DNA of 62,376 nucleotides from Candidatus Desantisbacteria bacterium CG1_02_49_89 (GCA_001871075.1 MNUP01000143.1:1-62376); one strand, 5' to 3'. Positions 41,063 through 50,441 are shown, numbered from the stretch's first letter. Made by a program: numbers and translations. The notes: generated by a model from the sequence alone, not told the origin.

Positions 41063-43072
41063 ATGGTGGAAATCAAAAAAACCGGACTGAAACCCAAGGA
41101 AGAAATAATTGAATTGCTTGAAGGAAAAAATAAAATATTCGTGATCGCCTGCAACAAATGTTATAAGGAATACACGGACGAAACCAACGAGGAACTGGAT
41201 CAATTCCTCAAGCTCATGCAGGAAAACGGAAAAAACGTTGTGGGGACAGCCCGCATAGATTTTCTCTGCAACGGACAGACCGCCGGGAAGAAAATTTCTG
41301 AATTTAAAAATATGGATGAAGCTGAAACGATATGCGTCGTTTCCTGCGGCATCGGCGCCCAGACCACCATGGCGACGCTTGACGGAAAACCTGTCTACAC
41401 GGTATCTGACTCATTGTCCATAGCCGACAACGCCACCACGCCGCAGGCTTATCACGGAATCTGCATATTCGGGCAGAAGTGCGCTGCCTGCGGGCAGTGT
41501 TACTTGAACTTCACGGGCGGGATATGCCCTATCGTCGAATGTTCCAAGAGCCTGATAAACGGGCCGTGCGGGGGCGCGAAAAACGGCAAATGCGAGATTT
41601 CCAAGGAGCATGACTGCGCCTGGGAGAAAATATATGAAAGGCTTTCAAAGCAAAACAGGGTGCAGGATTTCATCTTCCTTCAGGTAAACGTCAATGATTT
41701 TTCAAAACCGACCGTTGAACAGACGAACGCGCTGATAAAGGCAGTCAGGGACAAAAGGGATGAAAATTTCTACGGCGGGCTCCACCCGTATTCAAACAAG
41801 GATTCCACCACAGACCTTCCCATAACCGCTTTTCCTGAACCGGAAACCGTTGCGATACTCCTGAGCCAGCATACAGGCAGGATATGCGAGCCGCTTGTAA
41901 AAGCAGGCGAAAAAGTCAAATACGGCCAGAAAATCGGAGAGGCAGGCGCGCCGGTATCCGCCCCAGTCCATTCAAGCGTGAGCGGCGAGGTCATTGCAGT
42001 GGAACCCCTCCTCCATCCTGCTCTAAAAAAAGAAGTGCCCGCAATCATAATAAAATCCGACGGCAAAAACACGCCGCATGAATCAATCGTGCCAAACGAC
42101 CCCGAGAAACTGCCTGCTGAAAAACTGCTTGAAATCATCCGCGAAAAAGGAATCGTCGGGCTGGGCGGCGCGATGTTCCCCACCCACATCAAGCTCAAAC
42201 CCCCGAAACCCGTAGATATCCTGATGATAAACGGCTGCGAGTGCGAGCCCTACCTGACAGCGGACGAAAGGGTCATAATCGAACGGACCGAAAAGGTGTT
42301 TTCAGGCATCCACATAATAGCTAAAATACTGCAGGTAAAAAAGGTGTATTTCGCAGTTGAAGACCATTCACAGAAAGCTATTGCAAAAATAAGGGATTAC
42401 ATCATGCAGAACCCGATGGAGGAAGACCTTTCACTTGTGGAATTAAAAACCAAATACCCGCAGGGGGCTGAAAGGATGCTGATAAAGAAAATCACGGGCC
42501 GCGAAGTGCCCCGTGGAGGGCTTCCCTTTGAAGTGGGAGTCGTTGTAAGCAACGTGGGGACATGCGCCGCGGTATCAGACGCTGTAAGAGAAGGAATGCC
42601 GCTCGTAAAAAGAGTTATAACGGTCGCCGGGGAAAATATCGGGAAACCCGGCAACTACGAAGTGAAAATCGGGACCAGCGTAAAGGACATAATAGCATAC
42701 TGCTCGGGTTCCTTGTCCGGCTTTGATTTCATCTCCTACGTGCTGAAGATGGGAGGACCGATGATGGGCGTCCAGCAGCAGACCCTTGACGTGCCGGTCA
42801 TTAAGGGCACTTCAGGAATTGTAGTCTTCAAGAAAGCCGATATAGAACAAGACATAGCCCGCCAGTGCATACAGTGCGGCAGGTGCGTGGACGTCTGCCC
42901 CATGGAACTGTCTCCCCTGCATTTCATATTCTGCGCAAAACAGGAGAAATGGGAAAATACGGCTGCATACAACGTGAAGGATTGCATAGAATGCGGCTGC
43001 TGCGATTACATATGCCCGTCAAAACTGCCGATAGTGGAAATAGTGAAAAAAGCGAAGCAAAAAATAAAATAG
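41063..43072 (+). CDS. MetV-RnfC2 fusion: methylene-THF reductase zinc/Fe-S subunit fused to RnfC-like NADH-binding subunit
   Basis: The N-terminal part (about 1-215) is a MetV-type domain with IACNKCYKEY, CGQCYLNFTGGICPIVEC and CAWEKIYERL, like the separate MetV encoded next. The rest is RnfC-like. A barrel-sandwich (AFPEPETVAILLSQHTG), the flavin/NADH motif VGLGGAMFPTHIKL, an SLBB-like segment (IGTSVKDIIAYC) and two [4Fe-4S] motifs (CIQCGRCVDVCP, CIECGCCDYICP) follow. In Acetobacterium the separate RnfC2, MetV and MetF form the NADH-dependent methylene-THF reductase. This looks like a fused version. The start at 41063 is chosen for spacing from AGGAG; an ATG six bases earlier is too close. 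Confidence 0.88.
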   Translation: MVEIKKTGLKPKEEIIELLEGKNKIFVIACNKCYKEYTDETNEELDQFLKLMQENGKNVVGTARIDFLCNGQTAGKKISEFKNMDEAETICVVSCGIGAQTTMATLDGKPVYTVSDSLSIADNATTPQAYHGICIFGQKCAACGQCYLNFTGGICPIVECSKSLINGPCGGAKNGKCEISKEHDCAWEKIYERLSKQNRVQDFIFLQVNVNDFSKPTVEQTNALIKAVRDKRDENFYGGLHPYSNKDSTTDLPITAFPEPETVAILLSQHTGRICEPLVKAGEKVKYGQKIGEAGAPVSAPVHSSVSGEVIAVEPLLHPALKKEVPAIIIKSDGKNTPHESIVPNDPEKLPAEKLLEIIREKGIVGLGGAMFPTHIKLKPPKPVDILMINGCECEPYLTADERVIIERTEKVFSGIHIIAKILQVKKVYFAVEDHSQKAIAKIRDYIMQNPMEEDLSLVELKTKYPQGAERMLIKKITGREVPRGGLPFEVGVVVSNVGTCAAVSDAVREGMPLVKRVITVAGENIGKPGNYEVKIGTSVKDIIAYCSGSLSGFDFISYVLKMGGPMMGVQQQTLDVPVIKGTSGIVVFKKADIEQDIARQCIQCGRCVDVCPMELSPLHFIFCAKQEKWENTAAYNVKDCIECGCCDYICPSKLPIVEIVKKAKQKIK

Positions 43073-43085
43073 CGGGAGCCCCAAA

Positions 43086-43706
43086 ATGTTCATACTTGAA
43101 ACAAAACCGAAGGAAGAACTGGAAAAACTTTTAAAGCCCGGGGTCTGCGTCATAAAATGCATAGGCTGCCGGGAGATAAGCCTGCCTGAAGAAAAAATAG
43201 AGGAATTGTTGAAAAACCTGGAGCTGGATGCAAAAGACGTGCTCGCGGTGGATTACCTGTGCAACGCCGATTTCACGAAGAGCCGCCTTCTGAAATACAA
43301 AAGCGAGATCGATAAATGCAATTCAATACTTGTTTTTTCCTGCGGGGTCGGGCTCCAGGTGCTTGCCGGCATGCTTGAGGAAAAAAGCGCGGTCCAGGGC
43401 TTAAACACGATATATATAAGCGGGCGCGGTCTGGCACCCTCTGATTACGACTGCGACCAGTGCGGGGAATGCCTACTGAACCTTACGGGGGGAATCTGCC
43501 CGGTGACGCAGTGCAGCAAGGGACTCCTCAACGGTCCCTGCGGCGGGGCTAAAAACGGAAAGTGCGAAATTTCAAAGGACCTGGATTGCGCCTGGGAAAA
43601 AATATACAAAAAGCTCGAAGCATCGGGAAGGCTGGACAGTTATTTCAGGAAAATGAAAGTAAGGGATTACTCGAAAGCGCTTGCCAAACCCAAACAACCT
43701 GTGTAA
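43086..43706 (+). CDS. metV: MetV-type subunit of methylene-THF reductase
   Basis: A 206-aa protein of the MTHFR C-terminal (MetV) family. It has the N-terminal CVIKCIGCREISLPEE, VFSCGVGLQVL, and the C-terminal Cys set CDQCGECLLNLTGGICP, CSKGLLNGPCGGAKNGKC and CAWEKIY. These Cys residues probably bind zinc or [4Fe-4S] and contact MetF. It is a paralogue of the N-terminal part of the upstream fusion, with 13 bp between the genes, and lies directly before metF, so the complex may hold two different MetV units. Confidence 0.88.
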   Translation: MFILETKPKEELEKLLKPGVCVIKCIGCREISLPEEKIEELLKNLELDAKDVLAVDYLCNADFTKSRLLKYKSEIDKCNSILVFSCGVGLQVLAGMLEEKSAVQGLNTIYISGRGLAPSDYDCDQCGECLLNLTGGICPVTQCSKGLLNGPCGGAKNGKCEISKDLDCAWEKIYKKLEASGRLDSYFRKMKVRDYSKALAKPKQPV

Positions 43707-43771
43707 CCAGGCAGCAATAATCCGCATAACCGGAATTTAAATCCGCGCAATCACCTGAAGGGAGGCACGAG

Positions 43772-44653
43772 ATGAAGCTCACGGAACTGATTAAAAAGAA
43801 GAATTTCGTCGTAACGTCGGAAATAGGCCCGCCCAAGGGCTGGCAGGTGGAGCATCACCTGGATGAAGCAAAGAAATATTTTGCCGGAATCGTGGATGCG
43901 GTAAACGTCACTGACAACCAGTCGTCTGTGATGAGGTTCGGTTCCCTTGCCACCTGCCATATGCTGAAAGACAGGGGTATGGAACCCGTGTTTCAGGTTA
44001 CATGCCGCGACAGGAACAGGCTTGCGCTCCAGTCAGACATACTCAGCGCAGCAGGGCTGGGAATTGAAAACCTCCTCCTGCTGACAGGAGACCACCCGAA
44101 ACTCGGTGACCACCCCGGCTCAAAGCCGGTGTTCGACCTGGACTCAGTGTCCCTCACCCATGCTGTCAGACAGATGGAGAGCGGCGTTGACCTCGCGGGC
44201 AACAAGCTTGACGGCGACCCGCCGAAGTTCTGCAAGGGCGCGGTCGTATCGCCGTGCGCAGAGCCGCTTGAACCCCAGCTGATGAAAATGGAAAAGAAAA
44301 TCAATGCCGGGACGGAATTCTTCCAGACCCAGGCAGTGTATGAACCCGAAAAGTTCGCCAGGTTCATGGAAAAAATCAAGGGCTGGAACGTGCCGGTGCT
44401 CGTGGGCATAGTGATACTGAAATCCGTGGGGATGGCGAAATTCATGAACGAAAACGTTGCCGGCGTTTTTGTCCCCGACCCTCTCATAGAAGAACTGAGG
44501 AAAGACAAGGAGAAGACGAAATCAGGGCAGACCGGGGTGGAGATCGCGGCAAGGCTGATAAAAGAGATGAAGTCCATGTGCCAGGGCGTGCATATCATGC
44601 CGCTGGGCTGGGACCAGCATGTTCCGGCGATACTGGACGCGGCTGGATTATAA
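43772..44653 (+). CDS. metF: 5,10-methylenetetrahydrofolate reductase
   Basis: MetF reduces methylene-THF to methyl-THF, the last methyl-branch step. The 293-aa TIM-barrel protein has the N-terminal Glu of VVTSEIGPPKGW, VNVTDNQSS near 48, LLLTGDHPKLGDHPG near 105 and TEFFQTQAVYEPEKF near 185. It is preceded by a good GGGAGG site and followed by cooC after three bases. The short acetogen-type form needs MetV and probably the RnfC-like module for electrons. Confidence 0.93.
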   Translation: MKLTELIKKKNFVVTSEIGPPKGWQVEHHLDEAKKYFAGIVDAVNVTDNQSSVMRFGSLATCHMLKDRGMEPVFQVTCRDRNRLALQSDILSAAGLGIENLLLLTGDHPKLGDHPGSKPVFDLDSVSLTHAVRQMESGVDLAGNKLDGDPPKFCKGAVVSPCAEPLEPQLMKMEKKINAGTEFFQTQAVYEPEKFARFMEKIKGWNVPVLVGIVILKSVGMAKFMNENVAGVFVPDPLIEELRKDKEKTKSGQTGVEIAARLIKEMKSMCQGVHIMPLGWDQHVPAILDAAGL

Positions 44654-44656
44654 AAA

Positions 44657-45418
44657 ATGAAGATAGCGATAAGCGGGAAAGGCGGAGTCGGGAAAACCAC
44701 CCTTGCCGCCCTTCTTGCTAAAATCTACTCTGACGGCGGGAAGAAGGTTTTTGCCATAGACGCTGACCCGGACGCGAACCTTGCGATGACGCTCGGCTTT
44801 CCGGACCCGTCAAAGATCGTCCCCCTGGTCCTGATGAAAGAACTGATTGAGGAAAGAACGGGAGCGAAGCCCGGGGCATCCTCTCCCCTCTTCAAGCTCA
44901 ACCCCAGAGTGGACGACATCCCCGATAAATATTTCGCGGAGCACGACGGGATAAAGCTCGCCGTGATGGGAACCGTCAGGGGCGGAGGGCTGGGATGCAC
45001 CTGCCCGGAGAACGCGTTCCTGAAAGCCCTTCTTAGACACCTTATCGTTGACCGCGAAGAGGTCGTTATAATAGATACGGAAGCCGGGATAGAGCATCTG
45101 GGCAGGGGAACCGTGGAGGCAATAGATAAGCTCATTGTGGTCGCAGAGCCCGGCTTAAAGAGCATAGAAACGGCGCACAGGATAAAAAAACTGGCTCAGG
45201 ATATAGGAATAAGGAACATTGCTGTTGCCGGAAATAAAATACGCAACCTCCCGGACAGAAAATTCATAGAGGACAACCTGAAGGATTTTGACATTCTCGG
45301 CTATATCCCTTATGATGAAAAGATAATACAGGCAGACATGGACAAGGCAGCGGCGTTTGAATACGCGCCCGAAATACTCGAAGACGCCAAAAAAATACTC
45401 GCCAACCTCCGGGCATAA
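44657..45418 (+). CDS. cooC: CooC-type nickel-insertion ATPase
   Basis: CooC/AcsF-type ATPases mature the nickel sites of CODH or acetyl-CoA synthase. The 253-aa MinD-like protein has the deviant Walker A GKGGVGKTT at residues 7-15, the switch FAIDADPDANLAM, the Cys motif LGCTCPE near 114 used for dimer metal binding, and VVIIDTEAGIEHLGRG. It lies between metF and the ferredoxin gene, 4 kb upstream of acsD and cooS. Confidence 0.92.
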   Translation: MKIAISGKGGVGKTTLAALLAKIYSDGGKKVFAIDADPDANLAMTLGFPDPSKIVPLVLMKELIEERTGAKPGASSPLFKLNPRVDDIPDKYFAEHDGIKLAVMGTVRGGGLGCTCPENAFLKALLRHLIVDREEVVIIDTEAGIEHLGRGTVEAIDKLIVVAEPGLKSIETAHRIKKLAQDIGIRNIAVAGNKIRNLPDRKFIEDNLKDFDILGYIPYDEKIIQADMDKAAAFEYAPEILEDAKKILANLRA

Positions 45419-45430
45419 TCTGTGAAATCA

Positions 45431-45931
45431 ATGAAAAAAATAATATTCGTGGATGTGAAAAAGTGCCTTGGGTGCAGGACCTGCGAGCTGGAATGCGCGG
45501 TGGCACATTCAAAATCAAAAGACCTGCTCGGGGCAACCAAAGAAAGTTCCCCTCCCCGCCACAATATTGACGTGGAAAAGATAAACGAGTTCATAGTGCC
45601 CCTGCAGTGCAGGCACTGCGAGGACGCCCCCTGCGCAAAGATATGCCCTACCCGCGCGATTGAAAGGCTCGGTGAAGACGAACCCGTCCTCTTTAATAAG
45701 GACAAGTGCATAGGGTGCAAGTGGTGCATCGTCGCCTGCCCGTTCGGGATCCTGAAAATGGACAGGAAGGGAAAAGTAATCATAAAGTGCGACTTCTGCG
45801 CCGAGCGGCTCAAAAAGGGAGAGGAGCCTGCATGCACGTCCTCCTGCCCCACCGGGGCGCTGAAGTTTGTGTCCCCTGACGAAATCAGGAAAGAACGCAA
45901 AAAGAAATATTTAGTTGAACTGACGGGATAA
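45431..45931 (+). CDS. CooF-like polyferredoxin
   Basis: A 166-aa protein with four [4Fe-4S] motifs: CLGCRTCELEC, CRHCEDAPCAKICP, CIGCKWCIVACP and CDFCAERLKKGEEPACTSSC. This is the HycB/CooF pattern of electron-transfer subunits. It could carry electrons between CODH and the NuoEFG-like proteins that follow. The ATG at 45431 is chosen; a GTG nine bases earlier is possible. Spacing to cooC is 12 bases. Confidence 0.88.
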   Translation: MKKIIFVDVKKCLGCRTCELECAVAHSKSKDLLGATKESSPPRHNIDVEKINEFIVPLQCRHCEDAPCAKICPTRAIERLGEDEPVLFNKDKCIGCKWCIVACPFGILKMDRKGKVIIKCDFCAERLKKGEEPACTSSCPTGALKFVSPDEIRKERKKKYLVELTG

Positions 45932-45949
45932 CCGCAATCAAGGAATAAG

Positions 45950-46444
45950 ATGGAAGATAAGAAAGCAAGGGAAATTCTGGAGCATTATAAATACGAGCAG
46001 AACCAGCTGATACACATACTGCAGGACATCCAGACCGAATACAGGTACCTGCCCAGGGAAACGCTCTCTTTTGTTTCGCGCGAGCTGAAAATTCCCCTGT
46101 CAAGGGTTTACAGCGTGGGGAATTTCTACAACGCGTTCAGTTTAAAACCAAAAGGCAGGCACCTGATAAGCGTATGCCTTGGAACGGCCTGCCACGTAAG
46201 GGGCGGGAAAAGAATCTCCGAGGAAATAGAAAGAGTGCTCAATGTAAAATCCGGGGGGACTACGCCGGACCAGGAATACACCCTTGAAACCGTCAACTGC
46301 GTCGGCGCATGCGCCCTTGGACCCGTCATAGTCGTTGACGGGAAATACCACGGGCAGATGACCTCCGCCAAGGCAAAAAAACTGCTGTCCGCAATGAAGG
46401 ACAGCGGCGGGAACGGCAAGAATGGAAAGAATAAAAAATCCTGA
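45950..46444 (+). CDS. NuoE-like [2Fe-2S] subunit
   Basis: A 164-aa thioredoxin-like ferredoxin of the NuoE/HydC/HndA type. An N-terminal helical domain ([20 protein letters not shown]) precedes the [2Fe-2S] ligands [11 protein letters not shown] and [10 protein letters not shown]. It overlaps the next gene by 23 bp. With the two following genes it forms a diaphorase-type module. Confidence 0.92.
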   Translation: MEDKKAREILEHYKYEQNQLIHILQDIQTEYRYLPRETLSFVSRELKIPLSRVYSVGNFYNAFSLKPKGRHLISVCLGTACHVRGGKRISEEIERVLNVKSGGTTPDQEYTLETVNCVGACALGPVIVVDGKYHGQMTSAKAKKLLSAMKDSGGNGKNGKNKKS

Positions 46445-48275
46445 AGAACTTGAAGCCCTGAGAGGTTCTCTCGCTAAAGCAGAGAAACCGGAAACGGTCT
46501 GCATCTCGGTGTGCCTCGGCACAGGATGCCAGGCATACGGCAGCGCGACAGTCGCGGAAGCACTGGACCAGGAAATCAGGAAACAGGGATTGTCAGAAAA
46601 AATAAAGGTGAAAAATACCGGGTGCCACGGTTTCTGCGAGAGAGGACCGATCCTCGTCATAAGGCCCCGGGGAATATTCTACCAGAAAGTCAAACCGGAA
46701 GACGCACCCGAGATAATCGGCAAAACCGTCCTCGGGGGAGAAATCATTGAAAGACTGCTCTATGTAGAGCCGGGCACAGAGAAAAAAGTTATTTATGAAA
46801 AAGACGTTCCCTTCTACAGGAAGCAGAGCCGAATTATTTTCGGGAACAACGGCTCCATTGACCCCGCAAGCATCGCAGACTATATCCGCATAGGCGGCTA
46901 CTCAGCCCTTTCAAAAGCGCTCTTCAAAATGTCACCCGACGGGATAATCGAGGAAATAAAAAAATCAAACCTCCGGGGCAGGGGCGGCGGCGGGTTCCCG
47001 ACTGGCGTGAAATGGGAAAGCTGCAGGAAGGCGCGCGGGGAACCGAAATACGTTCTGTGCAACGCTGACGAAGGCGATCCGGGAGCGTTCATGGACCGCA
47101 GCCTGCTTGAGGGCAACCCCCACAGCGTGCTGGAAGGAATGATAATCGGCGCTTTCGCCATCGGTGCAAGCGAAGGGTACATTTACGTCAGGATGGAGTA
47201 TCCCCTTGCAGTTGAAAGGCTGAGGACAGCAATCGCCCAGGCAGAGGAATGCGGCATGCTCGGGAAGAACATACTCGGCTCGGGTTTCAGCTTCACGGTT
47301 AAAATCAACCGCGGAGGCGGGGCTTTCGTGTGCGGGGAATCCACCGCGCTCATGGCGTCCATAGAAGGAAGAGTCGGTGAGCCCAGGACAAAATACATAC
47401 ACACTGCCGAAAGCGGGTTGTGGGAAAAACCATCAAACCTGAATAACGTGGAAACATGGGCAAATGTCCCATTGATTATCAACAGCGGTGCGGACTGGTT
47501 TACAAAAATAGGCACTGCGGGCAGCAAGGGCACGAAGATATTCTCCCTGGTCGGCAAAATAAATAACACGGGGCTGATTGAAATACCCATGGGAATGACC
47601 CTCAAGGAAATCATTTACGACATAGGCGGCGGGATTCCCGGAGGGAAGAAATTCAAGGCTGTCCAGACAGGCGGTCCTTCGGGCGGCTGCATTCCCGAAA
47701 AGTTCATAGACCTGCCTGTTGATTACGACGAATTGACGAAAGTCGGCTCAATGATGGGCTCGGGCGGCATGATTGTGATGGATGAAGGCACGTGCATGGT
47801 GGATCTTGCAAAATATTTCCTGACATTCCTCGCAGACGAATCCTGCGGTAAATGCGTTCCCTGCAGGGAAGGAGTGCACAGGATGCTGGAAATCGTCACT
47901 GAAATCACAGAAGGCAATGGAAAGGAAGAAGACGTCCCACTCCTGGAAGAAATGTCAAAGACCATTGTGGATACGTCGCTGTGCGCCCTTGGCGGAACAG
48001 CTCCAAACCCTGTAATGAGCACGATAAAGTATTTCAGGAATGAATACGAGGTACATATAAAAGACAAAAAATGCCCTGCCGGAGTATGCAGGGCGCTGAT
48101 TATTTACGACGTACTCGGGGATAAATGCACCGGGTGCGGCGCCTGCCTGAAAGCCTGCCCTCAGGAAGCAATCTCCGGCGAAAAGAAAAAACCGCATAAG
48201 ATTGACCGGAAGAAATGCATAAAATGCGGCATATGCAAAGATATCTGCAGATTTGACGCGGTTCAGATAAAATAG
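46422..48275 (+). CDS. NuoF-like NADH-binding flavoprotein (HydB/HndC type)
   Basis: The 617-aa protein has the HydB domain order. An N-terminal [2Fe-2S] thioredoxin-like domain ([20 protein letters not shown]) comes first. Next are the FMN/NADH motifs [15 protein letters not shown] and [14 protein letters not shown], an SLBB segment, and the N3-type [4Fe-4S] motif [12 protein letters not shown]. Two C-terminal [4Fe-4S] motifs follow, [12 protein letters not shown] and [11 protein letters not shown]. This form is known from bifurcating hydrogenases and NADP-reducing complexes. No hydrogenase subunit is nearby. Confidence 0.92.
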   Translation: MERIKNPEELEALRGSLAKAEKPETVCISVCLGTGCQAYGSATVAEALDQEIRKQGLSEKIKVKNTGCHGFCERGPILVIRPRGIFYQKVKPEDAPEIIGKTVLGGEIIERLLYVEPGTEKKVIYEKDVPFYRKQSRIIFGNNGSIDPASIADYIRIGGYSALSKALFKMSPDGIIEEIKKSNLRGRGGGGFPTGVKWESCRKARGEPKYVLCNADEGDPGAFMDRSLLEGNPHSVLEGMIIGAFAIGASEGYIYVRMEYPLAVERLRTAIAQAEECGMLGKNILGSGFSFTVKINRGGGAFVCGESTALMASIEGRVGEPRTKYIHTAESGLWEKPSNLNNVETWANVPLIINSGADWFTKIGTAGSKGTKIFSLVGKINNTGLIEIPMGMTLKEIIYDIGGGIPGGKKFKAVQTGGPSGGCIPEKFIDLPVDYDELTKVGSMMGSGGMIVMDEGTCMVDLAKYFLTFLADESCGKCVPCREGVHRMLEIVTEITEGNGKEEDVPLLEEMSKTIVDTSLCALGGTAPNPVMSTIKYFRNEYEVHIKDKKCPAGVCRALIIYDVLGDKCTGCGACLKACPQEAISGEKKKPHKIDRKKCIKCGICKDICRFDAVQIK

Positions 48276-48296
48276 CAGAGCAGATATAGAGGTTTT

Positions 48297-49067
48297 ATGT
48301 TAAAGGTAACGATTGACGGGATTGAGGCAGAGGCTGACAAAGAAATAACAATACTCCAGCTTGCCAAAAAGCTCGGGGTAGAAATCCCTACCCTGTGCCA
48401 CCACGACGCCATAACCACATACGGCGCCTGCCGTGTCTGCACGGTTGAAGCGGGCATCCCCCGCTCGGACGGAAAGCTGCGCGTGCGCATGGTGACTGCG
48501 TGCAACTACCCCATCAGGGACAACGGCATAGTCATAAACACGAAATCCGAAAGGGTGCTTGCGAACCGCAGGATGATCCTGGAACTGCTCCTTGCGCGCT
48601 GCCCCAACGCAAAAAAGATAAAAGACCTTGCAGCTGAATACGGAGTTTTAAAATCAAGGTTCCCCTCTGAGAATCCTGAGGAGGAATGCATACTCTGCGG
48701 CCTGTGCACCAGGGTCTGCCAGGAAATTATAGGCAAGAGCGCCATAAGCCTTGTCGGGCGCGGATTTGAAAGGAAAGTGCTGGCGCCCTTTGACGAACCG
48801 TCCCAAGACTGCATTGCGTGCGGCGCCTGCGCGTATATCTGCCCCACCGGCGCAATAAAAATAGAGATTGAAGACGGAAAACTCCTTATTAAAAACTGGA
48901 AGACAAGCCGCGAGCTTGCAAAGTGCCTTATATGCGGGGAATACGCGGGTCCAGAAGCAGTCCTGCAGTATATAAAGGAAAAAGCGGCTTTGCCTGACGA
49001 TATTTACCTGCTGTGCGACAAATGCAGGAGAAAAAAACTGCAAAAGGAACTGATTGCCTCTGCTTGA
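48297..49067 (+). CDS. NuoG/HydA N-terminal-like Fe-S protein without a catalytic domain
   Basis: A 256-aa protein equal to the electron-wire part of HydA or NuoG. It has the [2Fe-2S] motif CHHDAITTYGACRVC, two [4Fe-4S] motifs (CILCGLCTRVC, CIACGACAYIC), and a C-terminal CLICGEY..CDKCRRKK pair. The His-Cys cluster motif normally near 110 is missing (ARCPNAKK instead), and there is no H-cluster or molybdopterin domain. It therefore probably links the NuoEF pair to another acceptor, such as ferredoxin, CODH or the MetFV proteins. Confidence 0.85.
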   Translation: MLKVTIDGIEAEADKEITILQLAKKLGVEIPTLCHHDAITTYGACRVCTVEAGIPRSDGKLRVRMVTACNYPIRDNGIVINTKSERVLANRRMILELLLARCPNAKKIKDLAAEYGVLKSRFPSENPEEECILCGLCTRVCQEIIGKSAISLVGRGFERKVLAPFDEPSQDCIACGACAYICPTGAIKIEIEDGKLLIKNWKTSRELAKCLICGEYAGPEAVLQYIKEKAALPDDIYLLCDKCRRKKLQKELIASA

Positions 49068-49088
49068 GCTGCAGCGTGGAGGGAAAAA

Positions 49089-49268
49089 ATGGAAGAAAAA
49101 AAGGAAATACTCGGGGAGACTTATGAACCTGGAAAACCAACGGAACCGTATAACTGGCGTAAAAAAATAAAAGGCAGGGATGAAATGCTCAGGTACCTGG
49201 CGGCCAGCGAACGGTACTGGTACTCAAAGGAATGGTTCGGCAGCGAAAAGCGCAAAAATCCCGCGTAG
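49089..49268 (+). CDS. Small acidic/basic protein of unknown function
   Basis: A 59-aa frame directly after the NuoG-like gene, starting behind a good GGAGGG site with 21 bases between the genes. It is hydrophilic, without membrane segment or Cys, and has an aromatic stretch, ASERYWYSKEWFG, near the C-terminus. Placement and ribosome binding site argue it is real. I do not recognise it. It may be a small subunit of the preceding NADH-linked module. Confidence 0.65.
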   Translation: MEEKKEILGETYEPGKPTEPYNWRKKIKGRDEMLRYLAASERYWYSKEWFGSEKRKNPA

Positions 49269-49327
49269 CTGCAGTCCATGGTCCATAGACCATAGTCCAT
49301 AGCAAACAAACAATTTTTATTTGCTTA

Positions 49328-49361
49328 ACACCGTAATCGTTAGTTAATAATCACCGTAATC
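49328..49361 (+). promoter_or_regulatory. Paired ATCACCGTAATC 12-mers in the acsD leader
   Basis: ACACCGTAATC (49328-49338) and ATCACCGTAATC (49350-49361) sit just upstream of the AGGAGG site of acsD. Identical 12-mers, also paired with a spacing of about 22, precede cooS (50392-50403, 50414-50425) and acsE (57104-57115, 57126-57137). They could be a regulatory site or a dispersed repeat. Confidence 0.65.
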
Positions 49362-49380
49362 ATATTTTTAAGGAGGAAAA

Positions 49381-50310
49381 GTGGACATACCCAAAATAAA
49401 ATATTCCGGCAGAATAAAAGAAATCAGCGTGGCGGGAGGCGCCGTTACGGTCGGGGGTGAAACCTCCTACCCCTTCCACCTTTTCGAAGGCGAAATGCCT
49501 CACAGGCCTATGATCGCTATGGAAGTTTTTGACTCGCCGCAGGACGAATGGCCCCAGGCCTGCCTTGAGCCTTTCACAGACGTGATGAGATCCCCTTCTG
49601 CCTGGGCTAAAAAATGCGTTGAAAAATTCGGAGCTGAAATGATATGCCTGCAGCTGGCAGGCGCTGACCCCAACGGGCTGAACAGGGCGGCCGGTGAACT
49701 GATCCCTGCCGTAAAGGAAGTCGCGGCGTCAGTAAACGTGCCGGTCATAGTCTGGGGATGCGAGAATGACGACAAGGACGCTGAGGTCCTGCCCAAAGTC
49801 GCCGAATCGATCCAGGACAAGAAGATCATCATAGGGCCTGCGACAGACAAAAATTACAAAAAAGTCGGCGCGGCCTGCATAGCGTACGGCCACACGGTTG
49901 TCGCTTCCACCCCCATCGACATCAACCTCGCGAAACAGCTCAACATACTCCTGGGGGACCTGGGGGTCCCCGATTCGCAGATAATAATTGACCTTAACAT
50001 AGGCGGCTGCACTATAGGCTACGGGCTTGAATACACCTATTCTGTCATGGAAAGGCAGAAACAGGCCGCTCTTTCCCAGCAGGACGAAAAACTCCAGTTC
50101 CCGGTCCTGTGCAATTTCGCCCGCGATGTCTGGAAGAAAAGGGAGATCACGCTCGATGACGAAAAACTCGGGGACAAAAAGAAACGCGGCATACTTTTCG
50201 AGGCGATGACCGGGTGCATGCTGGCGATCGCCGGAGCCGACATACTCGTGATGCGCCACCCCGAAGCGGTCAGGCTTCTTAAGAACATGATAAACAACCT
50301 TACAAAATAA
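49381..50310 (+). CDS. acsD: Corrinoid iron-sulfur protein small subunit
   Basis: The small CFeSP subunit, with AcsC, holds the cobamide that carries methyl groups from methyl-THF to acetyl-CoA synthase. The 309-aa TIM-barrel protein has FEGEMPHRPMIAMEVFD near 39, MICLQLAGADPNG, VWGCENDDKDAEVLPKV near 123 and IIDLNIGGCTIGYGLEYTYS near 202. It starts with GTG behind AAGGAGG. The leader has the 12-mer pair. Confidence 0.95.
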   Translation: MDIPKIKYSGRIKEISVAGGAVTVGGETSYPFHLFEGEMPHRPMIAMEVFDSPQDEWPQACLEPFTDVMRSPSAWAKKCVEKFGAEMICLQLAGADPNGLNRAAGELIPAVKEVAASVNVPVIVWGCENDDKDAEVLPKVAESIQDKKIIIGPATDKNYKKVGAACIAYGHTVVASTPIDINLAKQLNILLGDLGVPDSQIIIDLNIGGCTIGYGLEYTYSVMERQKQAALSQQDEKLQFPVLCNFARDVWKKREITLDDEKLGDKKKRGILFEAMTGCMLAIAGADILVMRHPEAVRLLKNMINNLTK

Positions 50311-50441
50311 CCACGGAGGCACGGAGACACAGAGAAATCTGTTCTGGTTATAAACTTGACACTTGATACTTGACTCTTGATACTAAAAATAATCACCGTA
50401 ATCGCATTTTGAAATCACCGTAATCATGAAACGGAGAAAAT

